Positions 1 to 6,274 of a DNA stretch of 8,498 nucleotides are shown piece after piece. Positions within the stretch are counted from its first letter, which is position 1. Each line of letters opens with the position of its first letter. Below the pieces are notes generated by a model. That model saw nothing but the letters and a program-made list of their open reading frames with translations. It was not told the DNA's origin and did no database searches. The translations under genes and the position numbers were made by a program. This DNA comes from Sphingobium sp. (GTDB lineage Bacteria; Pseudomonadota; Alphaproteobacteria; Sphingomonadales; Sphingomonadaceae): the NCBI GenBank assembly GCA_020051025.1, contig JAGVJS010000313.1:1-8498 (forward strand), given 5' to 3'.

Positions 1-615
1 CATCGCCCGCCGCCGCCAGCCCAGATAAGCCAGCCCCGTCGCCGCGATGAACACGGACCCGATCAGCCCCAGCACCGGCGCCGCCCATGTGGTGGTGCCA
101 AAAAAGCTGGTCGGGATGATATTCTGGATCTGCGGCGTACCGGGCAGCGCGTCCATGGTGAAGGTCAGCGCGCCAAGGCCGATGGTGGCCGGCACCAGCC
201 GCTTGGGAATGTCCGCTCGCCGGAACATCTCGGCCGCGAAGGGATAGACGGCAAAGACCGCGACGAATACCGACACCCCGCCATAGGTCAGCAAAGCCGT
301 CACCGCCATGATCGCCGGGATCGCCCGCCCCGCGCCGATAAAGCCGATCACCGCCGTCACGATTGAGCGGGAAAAGCCCGATATTTCGACCAGCTTGCCA
401 AACAGCGCGCCCAGCAGGAAGACAGGGAAATAGAGTTTCAGGAAACTCGCCACCTTGTCCATGAACAGGCCGGAAAAGGCGGCGGGCACGGCAGCCGGAT
501 CGGTCAGAAACACCGCCAGCATCGCCAGCAGCGGCGCCATCACGATGACGCTCATCCCCCGATAGGCCGCGATCATCAGCAGGATCAGCGATAATGCGGC
601 GATTGCGACGGCCAT
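1..615 (-). CDS. GntP-family permease, N-terminal 205 codons (3' end off the window)
   Basis: The reverse strand reads in one open frame from ATG at 615 to the left edge. It starts MAVAIAALSLILLMIAAYRG and is almost entirely hydrophobic. Membrane segments are visible at about residues 2-18, 22-38, 61-80, 84-126 (probably two) and 177-199. The stretch YGGVSVFVAVFAVYPFA (111-127) and the segment TMDALPGTPQIQNIIPTSFF (153-172) are what I associate with GntP-type proton/organic acid (gluconate-like) symporters in the inner membrane. The substrate cannot be read from sequence. A strong ribosome binding site (GGAGGGGG, reverse strand) lies about 8 bases before the ATG, which settles the start. Full family members are roughly 430-460 residues, so about half is present. 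It is divergent from the rpsF operon, with the palindromic repeat in between. CitMHS or another ion-transporter-superfamily permease is the main alternative. Confidence 0.82.
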   Translation of the reverse strand, partial: MAVAIAALSLILLMIAAYRGMSVIVMAPLLAMLAVFLTDPAAVPAAFSGLFMDKVASFLKLYFPVFLLGALFGKLVEISGFSRSIVTAVIGFIGAGRAIPAIMAVTALLTYGGVSVFVAVFAVYPFAAEMFRRADIPKRLVPATIGLGALTFTMDALPGTPQIQNIIPTSFFGTTTWAAPVLGLIGSVFIAATGLAYLGWRRRAM

Positions 616-635
616 ATATCCACCCCCTCCAACAT

Positions 636-752
636 CCGTTCGCCCTGAGTAGAGGCTGAGCGAAGTCGAAGCCTCACATCGAAGGGTCTTGCGCTGACCC
701 TATCCTTCGATACGCCACTTCGACAAGCTCAGTGGCTACTCAGGACGAACGG
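636..752. repeat. REP/BIME-like double palindromic repeat
   Basis: Two inverted copies of a REP-like unit face each other. The outer arms CCGTTCGCCCTGAGTAG (636-652) and CTACTCAGGACGAACGG (736-752) are complementary except for one base. Inside each arm is a 6-bp hairpin: GAGGCT/AGCCTC (652-657 with 670-675) and GCCACT/AGTGGC (714-719 with 731-736). Their loops, read in the same direction, are related (GAGCGAAGTCGA and GAGCTTGTCGA). A third inner pair, ATCGAAGG (678-685) and CCTTCGAT (704-711), flanks GGGTC/GACCC (684-688 and 696-700). I recall sequences with this core as common intergenic elements of sphingomonad genomes; copy number cannot be seen here. It lies between divergent genes, so it would form the upstream boundary of both transcripts rather than a shared terminator. 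Confidence 0.75.
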
Positions 753-754
753 CA

Positions 755-761
755 TTATAAA
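755..761 (+). promoter_or_regulatory. Possible -10 element of the rpsF operon promoter
   Basis: TTATAAA is the only AT-rich, -10-like sequence between the palindromic repeat and rpsF. No good -35 hexamer lies 16-18 bases upstream, where the repeat arm occupies the position. If used, transcription would start near 768 and give a leader of about 155 bases that contains the hairpin at 809-848. This is a position-based guess. Confidence 0.22.
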
Positions 762-808
762 AGAAGGGGCAGCCTTGCCTTTCCCCCGCATTTCGGCCAT
801 AGGCGCGC

Positions 809-848
809 CTTCGCATCGGCTCCGGGGTGACTCGGCGTCACCGCGAAG
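809..848 (+). promoter_or_regulatory. rpsF leader hairpin, candidate S6:S18 autoregulatory site
   Basis: The sequence folds as a lower stem CTTCGC (809-814) with GCGAAG (843-848), and an upper stem GGTGAC (826-831) with GTCACC (837-842). The upper stem closes a TCGGC loop. All 12 pairs are Watson-Crick. The only interruption is an 11-base bulge on the 5' side (815-825), which contains CCG at 822-824. In several bacterial phyla the S6:S18 complex binds its own mRNA leader at a bulged hairpin with an essential CCG that mimics its 16S rRNA site. The hairpin here sits 73 bases before the rpsF start codon, the right context for that element. The match rests on position, bulge and CCG only; I cannot test it against the published covariance model. 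Confidence 0.5.
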
Positions 849-921
849 CATTGAGACGACAGCCGGAGGGGCGTTCCACATGGGGTGGGCGTCAGCGATC
901 GGCCAACAGATGAGGCATGAC

Positions 922-1356
922 ATGGCTCTTTACGAGCACGTCTTCCTTGCGCGCCAGGATCTGGCACAGGCGCAGGTAGACGCACTGGCGGAAACCGCCA
1001 CGAAGATCGTCGAGGAAAACAACGGCAAGGTGACCAAGGTCGAGACCTGGGGCCTGCGTAGCCTCGCGTACAAGATCGCCAAGAACCGCAAGGCGCACTA
1101 TGTGATGCTGAACATCGACGCGCCCGGCGACGTCGTTGCGGAACTGGAGCGCCAGACGCAGATCAACGAAGACATCATCCGTTACATGACCATCAAGGTC
1201 GATGAACTGGAAACCGGCCCGTCGGTGATGATGCGCAAGCAGGACCGTCCCGAGCGTGGTGACCGTGGCCCCCGTGGCGATCGTGGTCCCCGTGGCGATC
1301 GCGAAGACCGTGGCCCGCGCCGCGACCGCGAAGACGCCGCTCCGGCTGCTGAATAA
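922..1356 (+). CDS. rpsF: 30S ribosomal protein S6 (bS6)
   Basis: The product is 144 residues and begins [20 protein letters not shown]. Residues 1-95 form the S6 ferredoxin-like fold; recognisable parts are the N-terminal strand [26 protein letters not shown] (35-52) and the HYVMLNI strand (59-65). S6 pairs with S18 on the platform of the small ribosomal subunit. After residue 105 comes a low-complexity, arginine/aspartate-rich tail made of RGPRGD repeats, ending in DAAPAAE. The tail makes the protein somewhat longer than the roughly 131-135 residues in E. coli. The frame is open upstream to an ATG at 775, but that extension would be unrelated to S6 and would run through the leader hairpin. 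GAGG at 912-915, six bases before 922, supports the start used here. It is the first gene of the operon, 13 bases before rpsR. Confidence 0.97.
   Translation: MALYEHVFLARQDLAQAQVDALAETATKIVEENNGKVTKVETWGLRSLAYKIAKNRKAHYVMLNIDAPGDVVAELERQTQINEDIIRYMTIKVDELETGPSVMMRKQDRPERGDRGPRGDRGPRGDREDRGPRRDREDAAPAAE
1264..1299 (+). repeat. Two tandem 18-bp repeats inside rpsF
   Basis: Units 1264-1281 and 1282-1299 (CGTGGYCCCCGTGGCGAT) differ at one base. Each encodes RGPRGD, residues 115-126 of S6. Degenerate versions flank them (GDRG before, [12 protein letters not shown] after). The near identity at DNA level, including third positions, suggests recent duplication or slippage in the disordered tail. Confidence 0.85.
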
Positions 1357-1369
1357 GGAGATCTGAAAC

Positions 1370-1594
1370 ATGGCACGCCCGTTTTTCCGCCGCCGCAAGA
1401 GCTGCCCCTTCGCCGCCAAGGATGCGCCGAAGATCGATTATAAGGACGTCCGTCTGCTTCAGGGCTTCGTGTCCGAACGCGGTAAGATCGTCCCCAGCCG
1501 CATCACGGCCGTTTCGGCCAAAAAGCAGCGCGAACTGGCCCAGGCCATCAAGCGCGCCCGTCACCTGGGCCTGCTGCCCTACATCGTGAAGTAA
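1370..1594 (+). CDS. rpsR: 30S ribosomal protein S18 (bS18)
   Basis: The product is 74 residues, the usual length, and begins [14 protein letters not shown]. The basic N-terminus carries one cysteine (C12), followed by the helical core [20 protein letters not shown] (24-43) and the conserved end [16 protein letters not shown] (59-74). S18 binds 16S rRNA next to S6 in the 30S platform. GGAG at 1357-1360, directly after the rpsF stop codon and nine bases before the ATG, is a clear ribosome binding site. The tight spacing to rpsF (13 bases) and to rplI (12 bases) indicates one transcript. Making S6 and S18 from adjacent genes suits their assembly as a heterodimer. Confidence 0.98.
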   Translation: MARPFFRRRKSCPFAAKDAPKIDYKDVRLLQGFVSERGKIVPSRITAVSAKKQRELAQAIKRARHLGLLPYIVK

Positions 1595-1606
1595 GGGGAA
1601 AGACCC

Positions 1607-2209
1607 ATGGAAATCATTCTCCTCGAACGCATCGAGAAGCTGGGCGCGATCGGCGACGTCGTCACCGTGAAGGACGGTTACGCTCGTAACTTCCTGCTGC
1701 CCAACAAGAAGGCGCTGCGCTCCAACAACGCCAACAAGAAGGTCTTCGAAGCCAACCGCGCGAAGATCGAAGCCGACAACGCCGCCCGTCGTACGGACGC
1801 CGAAGCGGCGGCCGAAGGCGTCAACGGCAAGCAGATCGTCCTGATCCGCCAGTCGTCGAACGCCGGCCACCTGTACGGTTCGGTTGCCGTCCGTGACGTC
1901 GTCGAAGCGCTGCACTCCGATGGCGTGACCAACGTCACCAAGGCGATGGTCGTGCTGGAACGCCCGATCAAGACGCTCGGCGTGTTCGACGTCAAGGTCG
2001 CGCTGCACCCCGAAGTCGCCGTGACGATCACCGTCAACGTCGCCCGCTCGCCGGAAGAAGCCGAGCTTCAGTCGCAGGGCGTGGACGTGATGGCCGACCT
2101 GTTCGAAAAGGACGAGGCTGGCTTCACCGAAGATTATGATCCCAACGCCGAACCGGGCGAAATCGCCTCGGTCAGCAGCGACGAAGAAGAGACGGCTGAA
2201 GAAGCCTGA
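1607..2209 (+). CDS. rplI: 50S ribosomal protein L9 (bL9), long form
   Basis: The product is 200 residues. The N-terminal rRNA-binding domain (about 1-50) carries the L9 signature GDVVTVKDGYARNFLLPNKK (16-35). A charged connecting helix follows (about 42-73), then the C-terminal domain (about 74-155; GKQIVLIRQSSNAGHLYGSV is 74-93, VTITVNVARSPEEAE is 139-153). Beyond about residue 160 comes an acidic tail rich in E, D and S, ending SSDEEETAEEA. The E. coli protein is about 149 residues; extended acidic tails are common in alphaproteobacteria, so this is not a fusion. L9 projects from the L1 side of the large subunit and helps maintain translational fidelity. AGGGGA at 1594-1599 is the ribosome binding site. 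It is the last gene of the operon, followed by a strong terminator. Confidence 0.97.
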   Translation: MEIILLERIEKLGAIGDVVTVKDGYARNFLLPNKKALRSNNANKKVFEANRAKIEADNAARRTDAEAAAEGVNGKQIVLIRQSSNAGHLYGSVAVRDVVEALHSDGVTNVTKAMVVLERPIKTLGVFDVKVALHPEVAVTITVNVARSPEEAELQSQGVDVMADLFEKDEAGFTEDYDPNAEPGEIASVSSDEEETAEEA

Positions 2210-2233
2210 TCGCCTTCCGCAGGATCAAACGAG

Positions 2234-2262
2234 AAAGCCGCCCCGCAACGGGCGGCTTTTTT
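2234..2262 (+). terminator. Intrinsic terminator of rpsF-rpsR-rplI
   Basis: A perfect 10-bp stem, AAAGCCGCCC (2234-2243) with GGGCGGCTTT (2250-2259), has a 6-base loop and runs into a T tract ending at 2262. It begins 25 bases after the rplI stop codon. The A/T ends of the stem would let it work weakly on the other strand too, but no gene needs that. Confidence 0.93.
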
Positions 2263-2345
2263 GTTGGGCACGCAGATCGTCGCAGCTGTCCAGCCATTCG
2301 TCGCGACAGTCATGATAGCGCCACGCACCCTTATAGGCTGGCGAC

Positions 2346-3062
2346 ATGATGAAGATTATCCGCCATGCCGCCCTGACGGCCGCCCTGCTTGGCGCAGTCC
2401 CTGCCAGCGCCTTTCCCACTGTGTCCGGCGTGATGTGGCCTGTGGTCATGAACCCCTGCCCGGCCGGCAAATGCCCGGGCGCAGCCGCCAAGACGCCTCG
2501 CAAAGCTGGCGCCTCTCCCGCATCCCCCGATAGGGCCGCCACGTCTACGACCGACCTGACCTTCATCCCGTCTGCCGAGCGGCGGCGCGCCAATCTGGCA
2601 ACCTTTGTCGCGAAATCGAACGGCGAAGCCTCCATCGCGCAGATCGCCGCGAAGGCCGACCTGATTTTCCCGCAGTTGGAAACCGCAATGGCCGCCCGCG
2701 GCATGAAGATGAACAATCTGGCTGACAGCTATGCCGCCTGGTGGATTGCATCGCACGATGCGGTGCATGGTGTCACTGAAACGCGCCCGGCGCACATCTA
2801 TCGCGCCGTCAGCCATCAGGCGGCAGAAGCCCTTGCTGCAACGCCCCAGATCGCCAGCGCCAATCCCGCGTTCAAGCAACAATTGGCGGACGCCTTGCTG
2901 GTACAGGTCATCCTGATCGACACCAGCGTCGACCATGCCAGACAGGATCCGCAACAGTTGCGAGCGATCGGCACGGCCGTCTCGCAGAGCGCGCGAAGGA
3001 TGGGGGTAGACCTGACCGCGATGCAATTGACCGATGCGGGATTTCGGCTGACGCGCCAATAG
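2346..3062 (+). CDS. Secreted protein of unknown function
   Basis: The product is 238 residues. Residues 1-22 form a signal peptide (MMKIIRHAALTAALLGAVPASA) with a likely cut after ASA, so it is exported to the periplasm or beyond. Next is a short linker with two cysteines (C38 and C43, NPCPAGKC) and a proline/alanine/lysine-rich stretch to about residue 68. A helical domain fills 72-238. Notable parts are FIPSAERRRANLATFVAK (73-90), MNNLADSYAAWWIASHDAVHG (122-142) and a C-terminal helical region with LTDAGF (228-233). I do not recognise a catalytic motif. The NLADSYAAWW pattern recalls the secreted DUF6683 group, from memory and with low certainty. Two adjacent ATG codons (2346, 2349) can serve as start; there is no strong ribosome binding site. 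It lies between the rplI terminator and a convergent beta-barrel gene and seems to be a single-gene unit. Confidence 0.85.
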   Translation: MMKIIRHAALTAALLGAVPASAFPTVSGVMWPVVMNPCPAGKCPGAAAKTPRKAGASPASPDRAATSTTDLTFIPSAERRRANLATFVAKSNGEASIAQIAAKADLIFPQLETAMAARGMKMNNLADSYAAWWIASHDAVHGVTETRPAHIYRAVSHQAAEALAATPQIASANPAFKQQLADALLVQVILIDTSVDHARQDPQQLRAIGTAVSQSARRMGVDLTAMQLTDAGFRLTRQ

Positions 3063-3094
3063 AAAGGGGCCGAAGGATTGCTCCCCCGGCCCCT
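3061..3094 (-). terminator. Terminator of the beta-barrel gene, between convergent genes
   Basis: The 8-bp stem AGGGGCCG (3065-3072) with CGGCCCCT (3087-3094) has a 14-base loop. Read on the minus strand it is followed by TTTCTATT and starts 23 bases after the beta-barrel stop codon. The T tract is broken and the loop is large, so strength is uncertain. It overlaps the stop codon of the convergent secreted-protein gene and may also slow transcription from that side, although the plus-strand flank is not T-rich. Confidence 0.6.
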
Positions 3095-3117
3095 CGTCAT
3101 GCAGGCACAAGCCCGTT

Positions 3118-3729
3118 TTAGAAGCGAACGCCGCCGGTCAGCGCGACCTGCTGGCGGGACGCGGACACGCCGGTGCCGACGCCGTCCACCTTATATTCGC
3201 CATAGTCGCTGTAGCGATATTCGATACGGGCGAAATGATTGGCGTTGGTCAGTTCCACCCCGCCGCCCAGACGCCAGCCTTCCAGCGTATCGCTGCTGCT
3301 GAGGATCAGGCCCTCGCCGTCATTATAGGTCAGCTTGGCGCGGGCATTGGTATAGCCACCCTTGGCATAAAGCAGCACATTGTGAGCGACCGGAAAACCG
3401 ATGCGCGCGCCGACATAGAGGTCGCGGCCGGCCGCCAGCGCAAGGCTGTCGCCGAAATCGGCGTCGGTGAAGCGCTGTTTGGTCGTGCTGTCGCTGGCTT
3501 CCAGTTCCAGTCCGATGACCGCGCTACCCAGATCCATGTCATAACCGGCGGTAACGCCGTAGAGCACGCCGTCATCATCGGCCCCGACGCCTTCATATTC
3601 CAGGCGCAGATTGTCATAGCCAGCGATGACGCCCAGCTTCACGCCGCCGAAATTGCTGGCTTCCTGTGCAGCGGCCGGCGTGGCGACGGTAACCGCGGCG
3701 ATCGCCGCGGGAAGAAGAATGCGGATCAC
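3118..3729 (-). CDS. Outer membrane beta-barrel (porin-family/OmpA-like) protein
   Basis: The product is 203 residues. Residues 1-21 are a signal peptide (MIRILLPAAIAAVTVATPAAA), cut before QEAS. The mature part is a run of alternating amphipathic strands such as FGGVKLGVIAGYDNLRLEY (27-45), GVLYGVTAGYDMDL (54-67), LYVGARIGFPV (104-114), VLLYAKGGYTNARAKLTY (118-135), GWRLGGGVEL (151-160), HFARIEYRYSDYGEY (165-179) and QQVALTGGVRF (193-203). It ends in phenylalanine, the usual Bam recognition end. Size and strand count suit a small barrel of about eight strands, as in porin-family or Opa/OmpA-like proteins; no peptidoglycan-binding OmpA domain is present. The start codon is GTG, chosen because AAGGGGGA (3735-3742) is a strong ribosome binding site five bases upstream. 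Ligand or role unknown. Confidence 0.87.
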   Translation of the reverse strand: MIRILLPAAIAAVTVATPAAAQEASNFGGVKLGVIAGYDNLRLEYEGVGADDDGVLYGVTAGYDMDLGSAVIGLELEASDSTTKQRFTDADFGDSLALAAGRDLYVGARIGFPVAHNVLLYAKGGYTNARAKLTYNDGEGLILSSSDTLEGWRLGGGVELTNANHFARIEYRYSDYGEYKVDGVGTGVSASRQQVALTGGVRF

Positions 3730-3766
3730 AGAAGTCCCCCTTGCGTGACAGGCGCCCCTTTGGCGG

Positions 3767-3792
3767 AACGCGGGTTTCCTCTGCCCTGTTCA
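3767..3792 (-). promoter_or_regulatory. EcfG-like promoter of the beta-barrel gene (one mismatch)
   Basis: On the minus strand TGAAC (3792-3788) and CGTT (3770-3767) are separated by 17 bases. The consensus for the alphaproteobacterial general stress sigma factor EcfG is GGAAC-N16/17-CGTT, so eight of nine bases agree. Transcription would start near 3760, leaving a leader of about 30 bases that contains the ribosome binding site. The geometry is good, but one mismatch leaves room for chance. Confidence 0.35.
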
Positions 3793-3861
3793 AGGTAAAG
3801 GAAGCGCTAAGCAAGAATGACAAAGACCGACATTAGCGATCTTTCCGCATCTGACATCGCC

Positions 3862-3888
3862 TGATCATTGCCAGACAATGGCTGATCA
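3862..3888. repeat. Imperfect dyad flanked by TGATCA palindromes
   Basis: TGATCA at 3862-3867 and again at 3883-3888 flanks an inverted pair GCCA (3870-3873)/TGGC (3879-3882). The whole is an imperfect dyad of 27 bases. It lies between the siderophore receptor terminator and the beta-barrel promoter region, about 130 bases upstream of the beta-barrel start codon. It could be an operator; no regulator is recognised. Confidence 0.3.
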
Positions 3889-3889
3889 T

Positions 3890-3923
3890 AAAAAGGGCGT
3901 CCTCCCCCTAAGGAAGGACGCCC
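3890..3923 (-). terminator. Intrinsic terminator of the TonB receptor gene
   Basis: A 9-bp perfect stem, GGGCGTCCT (3895-3903) with AGGACGCCC (3915-3923), has an 11-base loop. On the minus strand it is followed directly by TTTTT (3894-3890). It begins 26 bases after the receptor stop codon and insulates the downstream beta-barrel gene, which therefore needs its own promoter. Confidence 0.92.
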
Positions 3924-3949
3924 GTCATCATTGCGTTGCGATGGTGCGA

Positions 3950-6124
3950 TCAGAATTTATAATTGGCACTGATCGTGAAGTTGCGCGGCGCGCCATAGCG
4001 ATATTGGCTGAAGAAGCCCATCTGGCTGTAATATGTCTTGTCGAACAGATTTTCGATATTGCCTTGAATCTGCAACTGCTCGTTCACCGCATAGCGGGCC
4101 ATCAGGTTGACCAGTGTGTAGCCGCCCTGCTGGAAGCGGAAGGGTGCGGCCGTGACAGGGTTTGCCCCTTCCGAATAGGCCTTGCTACGATAATTGATGC
4201 CGCCGCCGATGGTCAGGCCGGTCAGCGCGCCCGGCAGGTCATAGGTGGTGAAGATCTTCAGCAGCTTGCGCGGCTGGTTGGTGTTCGCGGGCACTCCATC
4301 GGCGTCCTCCGCCTTGAACTGACTGTAGCTGGCATTGACGTTCCAGCCCGGCAGCGGCTGACCGGTCGCTTCCAGTTCGAAGCCCTTGCTCGTGACGCCT
4401 TCGGCCGCGACATAGGTCTGCTGCGGGCCGTTGGGCGTGATGATGACGTCGCCGATCTGGCCGACATTGTCCTGCTCGATGCGGAACAGCGCGATGGAGG
4501 TTTGCAGCGCATCGCCGAAGAAGCTGCTCTTCAGCCCGATCTCATAGGCATTGCCATCCAGCGGATCGAGCAGTTGCAGATTGCGATCGTAGAGATTCTG
4601 CGGCTGGAAGATCTTGGTATAGCTGGCATAGACGCGGTGGTTGGGCGTCAGGTCATACAGCGCGCCGACATAGGGGATGAACACATTGTCGTCGCCATAG
4701 TCGCTTGGCCCGCTCCAGGCGAAACCGGTCTGGTGCCAGCTGGACAGACGGCCGCCCAGAATGACCTTGAACGGATCGGCGACATTCAGGCGGAAGGCAC
4801 CATAATAGCCGGTCTGCTTGATCCGTTCCTGTTCGTTGCGGACCGCCGTGGTGCCCCACACCGGTTCGTCAAAATCAGCGCCGCCCGCACCGATCACCGG
4901 CACATTCGTCGCCCAGCTGTTCAATCCGTCGCCCCAGGCCGGATTATTTTCGGTATAGGGCGCGACATAATTGTCGGTGTGGCGCTTCAGGATGCTGTGC
5001 AGTGCGCCCAGCACGACTTCATGATCGCGGCCGAACAGGCTGACCTCACCCTTCAGCTGCGCGTCGAAGCTGTTCTGCAGGCTGACGCCCTTCGACTTGT
5101 AGGGATTGCTGGATTCGATCGTGCCGGTCGCCTTGTCGACATTGCCATAAAGATACAGCAGCTGCGTGTCGCCGGTGGTGCGCAGGCGGTTGTAGTTGAC
5201 CGTCAGGTTCCAGCGATCGCCCAATTCCTGGCGCACGGTTGCGAAGATATTCTGGTTGGTCGTGTTCCAATAGGTCCAGTCGGTCGCCGTGCTTTGCGAC
5301 CGCGACAGGTCGGTGGTCGTGCCGTCGGTGTAGAAGGTCGGCAGCGCCCCCCAGGTCGCGCCCTTGGGCTTGCTGTCCTGATGGCTCATGCCCACGCGGA
5401 CCAGGGTGGAGTCGGTCAGGTCGGCTTCGACCACGCCGTAGAGCACCCACTTCTTCTTTTCCTGAAGGTCGATATAGCTGTCGCCTTCCTCATAGCGGCC
5501 GACCAGCCGGGCGCGGACGCGACCGTCGGCGGTCAGCGGGCTGCTGATGTCGGCCGACACGCGCCAGGTGTTCCAGCTGCCGATGCTGGCATTGACATAG
5601 CCCGTCAGTTCCGTGGCATCGGCATGTTTGCGGACCAGATTGACCGATGCGGACGGGTCGCCCGCGCCCGACAGCAGGCCGGTCGCGCCGCGCACGATTT
5701 CGACCCGTTCATAGATGGACACGTCGATGCTGGTTTCGCCATTGCCGCCCGCCAGCGTCCAGGCCGCCGGTACGCCGTCGACCTGCGTGTTGCGGATTTC
5801 AAAGCCGCGCGCGTAGAAATTGTTGCGGACGTCGTCCACCTCATTGGCGGAGACGCCAACGCTGTTGACGATCACATCCTTCACGCTGATCAGATTCTGG
5901 TCGAGGATGCGCTGCGCGGTCATGACGCTGACCGACTGGGGCGTTTCCTGGATGGTCAGGCCAAGGCCGGTGGCGGTGTCGATCTTGTTCGGCAGCGTGT
6001 AGGTGCCGGTGACGACGATCTCATCCTCCTTCGGCCCGGCATCAGCCGGCGCTTGGGCGGCGGCCGGCATGGCGACGAATGCGGCGACCGACGCGCCCAG
6101 CAGGAGAGAATATTTCCGGATCAT
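3950..6124 (-). CDS. TonB-dependent siderophore receptor (FhuE/FpvA-like)
   Basis: The product is 724 residues and imports a ferric siderophore across the outer membrane using TonB-ExbBD energy. Residues 1-24 are a signal peptide (MIRKYSLLLG...PAAAQ). A TonB-box-like EDEIVVTG (33-40) follows at once, so there is no N-terminal signalling (STN) domain and no FecR-type transmembrane signalling is expected. The plug (about 50-170) carries TPQSVSV (61-67), YARGFEIRNTQVDG (104-117) and VEIVRGATGLLSGAGDPSAS (141-160), then VNLVRK, a pattern typical of hydroxamate/pyoverdine-type receptors. The barrel fills the rest and contains YYGAFRLNV and the late IENLFDKTYYSQ motif; it ends in YKF. The frame extends 32 codons further upstream, but the signal peptide and GGGGG (6132-6136), seven bases before the ATG, fix the start at 6124. 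It has its own terminator and no siderophore biosynthesis neighbours. The exact siderophore cannot be inferred. Confidence 0.94.
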   Translation of the reverse strand: MIRKYSLLLGASVAAFVAMPAAAQAPADAGPKEDEIVVTGTYTLPNKIDTATGLGLTIQETPQSVSVMTAQRILDQNLISVKDVIVNSVGVSANEVDDVRNNFYARGFEIRNTQVDGVPAAWTLAGGNGETSIDVSIYERVEIVRGATGLLSGAGDPSASVNLVRKHADATELTGYVNASIGSWNTWRVSADISSPLTADGRVRARLVGRYEEGDSYIDLQEKKKWVLYGVVEADLTDSTLVRVGMSHQDSKPKGATWGALPTFYTDGTTTDLSRSQSTATDWTYWNTTNQNIFATVRQELGDRWNLTVNYNRLRTTGDTQLLYLYGNVDKATGTIESSNPYKSKGVSLQNSFDAQLKGEVSLFGRDHEVVLGALHSILKRHTDNYVAPYTENNPAWGDGLNSWATNVPVIGAGGADFDEPVWGTTAVRNEQERIKQTGYYGAFRLNVADPFKVILGGRLSSWHQTGFAWSGPSDYGDDNVFIPYVGALYDLTPNHRVYASYTKIFQPQNLYDRNLQLLDPLDGNAYEIGLKSSFFGDALQTSIALFRIEQDNVGQIGDVIITPNGPQQTYVAAEGVTSKGFELEATGQPLPGWNVNASYSQFKAEDADGVPANTNQPRKLLKIFTTYDLPGALTGLTIGGGINYRSKAYSEGANPVTAAPFRFQQGGYTLVNLMARYAVNEQLQIQGNIENLFDKTYYSQMGFFSQYRYGAPRNFTISANYKF

Positions 6125-6209
6125 GATGCAGCCCCCGATATGAATTTTTGCGGTGCTGGCGTCAGGCCGGGTCATCCCCCGATTGCGACAGCATCCGTGC
6201 CGGGAGGCC

Positions 6210-6228
6210 GATAAATGCATTAATAATG
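6210..6228 (-). promoter_or_regulatory. Weak Fur-box-like site upstream of the TonB receptor
   Basis: The 19 bases from GATAAATGCATTAATAATG match 12 positions of the classical Fur consensus and contain the palindrome AATGCATT (6214-6221). The site is about 85 bases upstream of the receptor ATG, in the most AT-rich part of this spacer (6211-6246), where the promoter should lie. Iron repression is expected for this gene family. Twelve of 19 in AT-rich DNA is weak support, and sphingomonad Fur or Irr sites may differ. Confidence 0.3.
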
Positions 6229-6274
6229 TTTCGCAATATTAGCTTTTACCCAATCAGCATCGCCTGTCCGATTT

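Noticed and set aside
47..247. Short plus-strand frame inside the permease gene
   Set aside because: It is antisense to a continuous, clearly membrane-spanning protein frame and has no features of its own.
775..921. 49-codon N-terminal extension of rpsF
   Set aside because: The extension is not S6-like, crosses the leader hairpin, and lacks a ribosome binding site, whereas the start at 922 has GAGG at the right distance and the normal S6 N-terminus.
1264..1299. Short tandem repeats considered as a CRISPR-like or regulatory array
   Set aside because: There are only two in-frame 18-bp units without spacers, encoding the S6 tail.
1193..2008. 271-codon open frame on the minus strand across rpsF, rpsR and rplI
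   Set aside because: It is antisense to three certain ribosomal protein genes, and its composition is that of a shadow frame.
2332..2337. TATAGG as a -10 element for the secreted protein gene
   Set aside because: It lies only eight bases before the ATG and no acceptable -35 hexamer is found 16-18 bases upstream.
3878..6214. A 778-codon open frame on the plus strand antisense to the siderophore receptor
   Set aside because: Its translation is low-complexity (I/A/V/D/G/R-rich) with no recognisable domain, and it mirrors the receptor's codon pattern. Long antisense frames are common in high-GC genes. The receptor frame has a signal peptide, plug, barrel, ribosome binding site and terminator.
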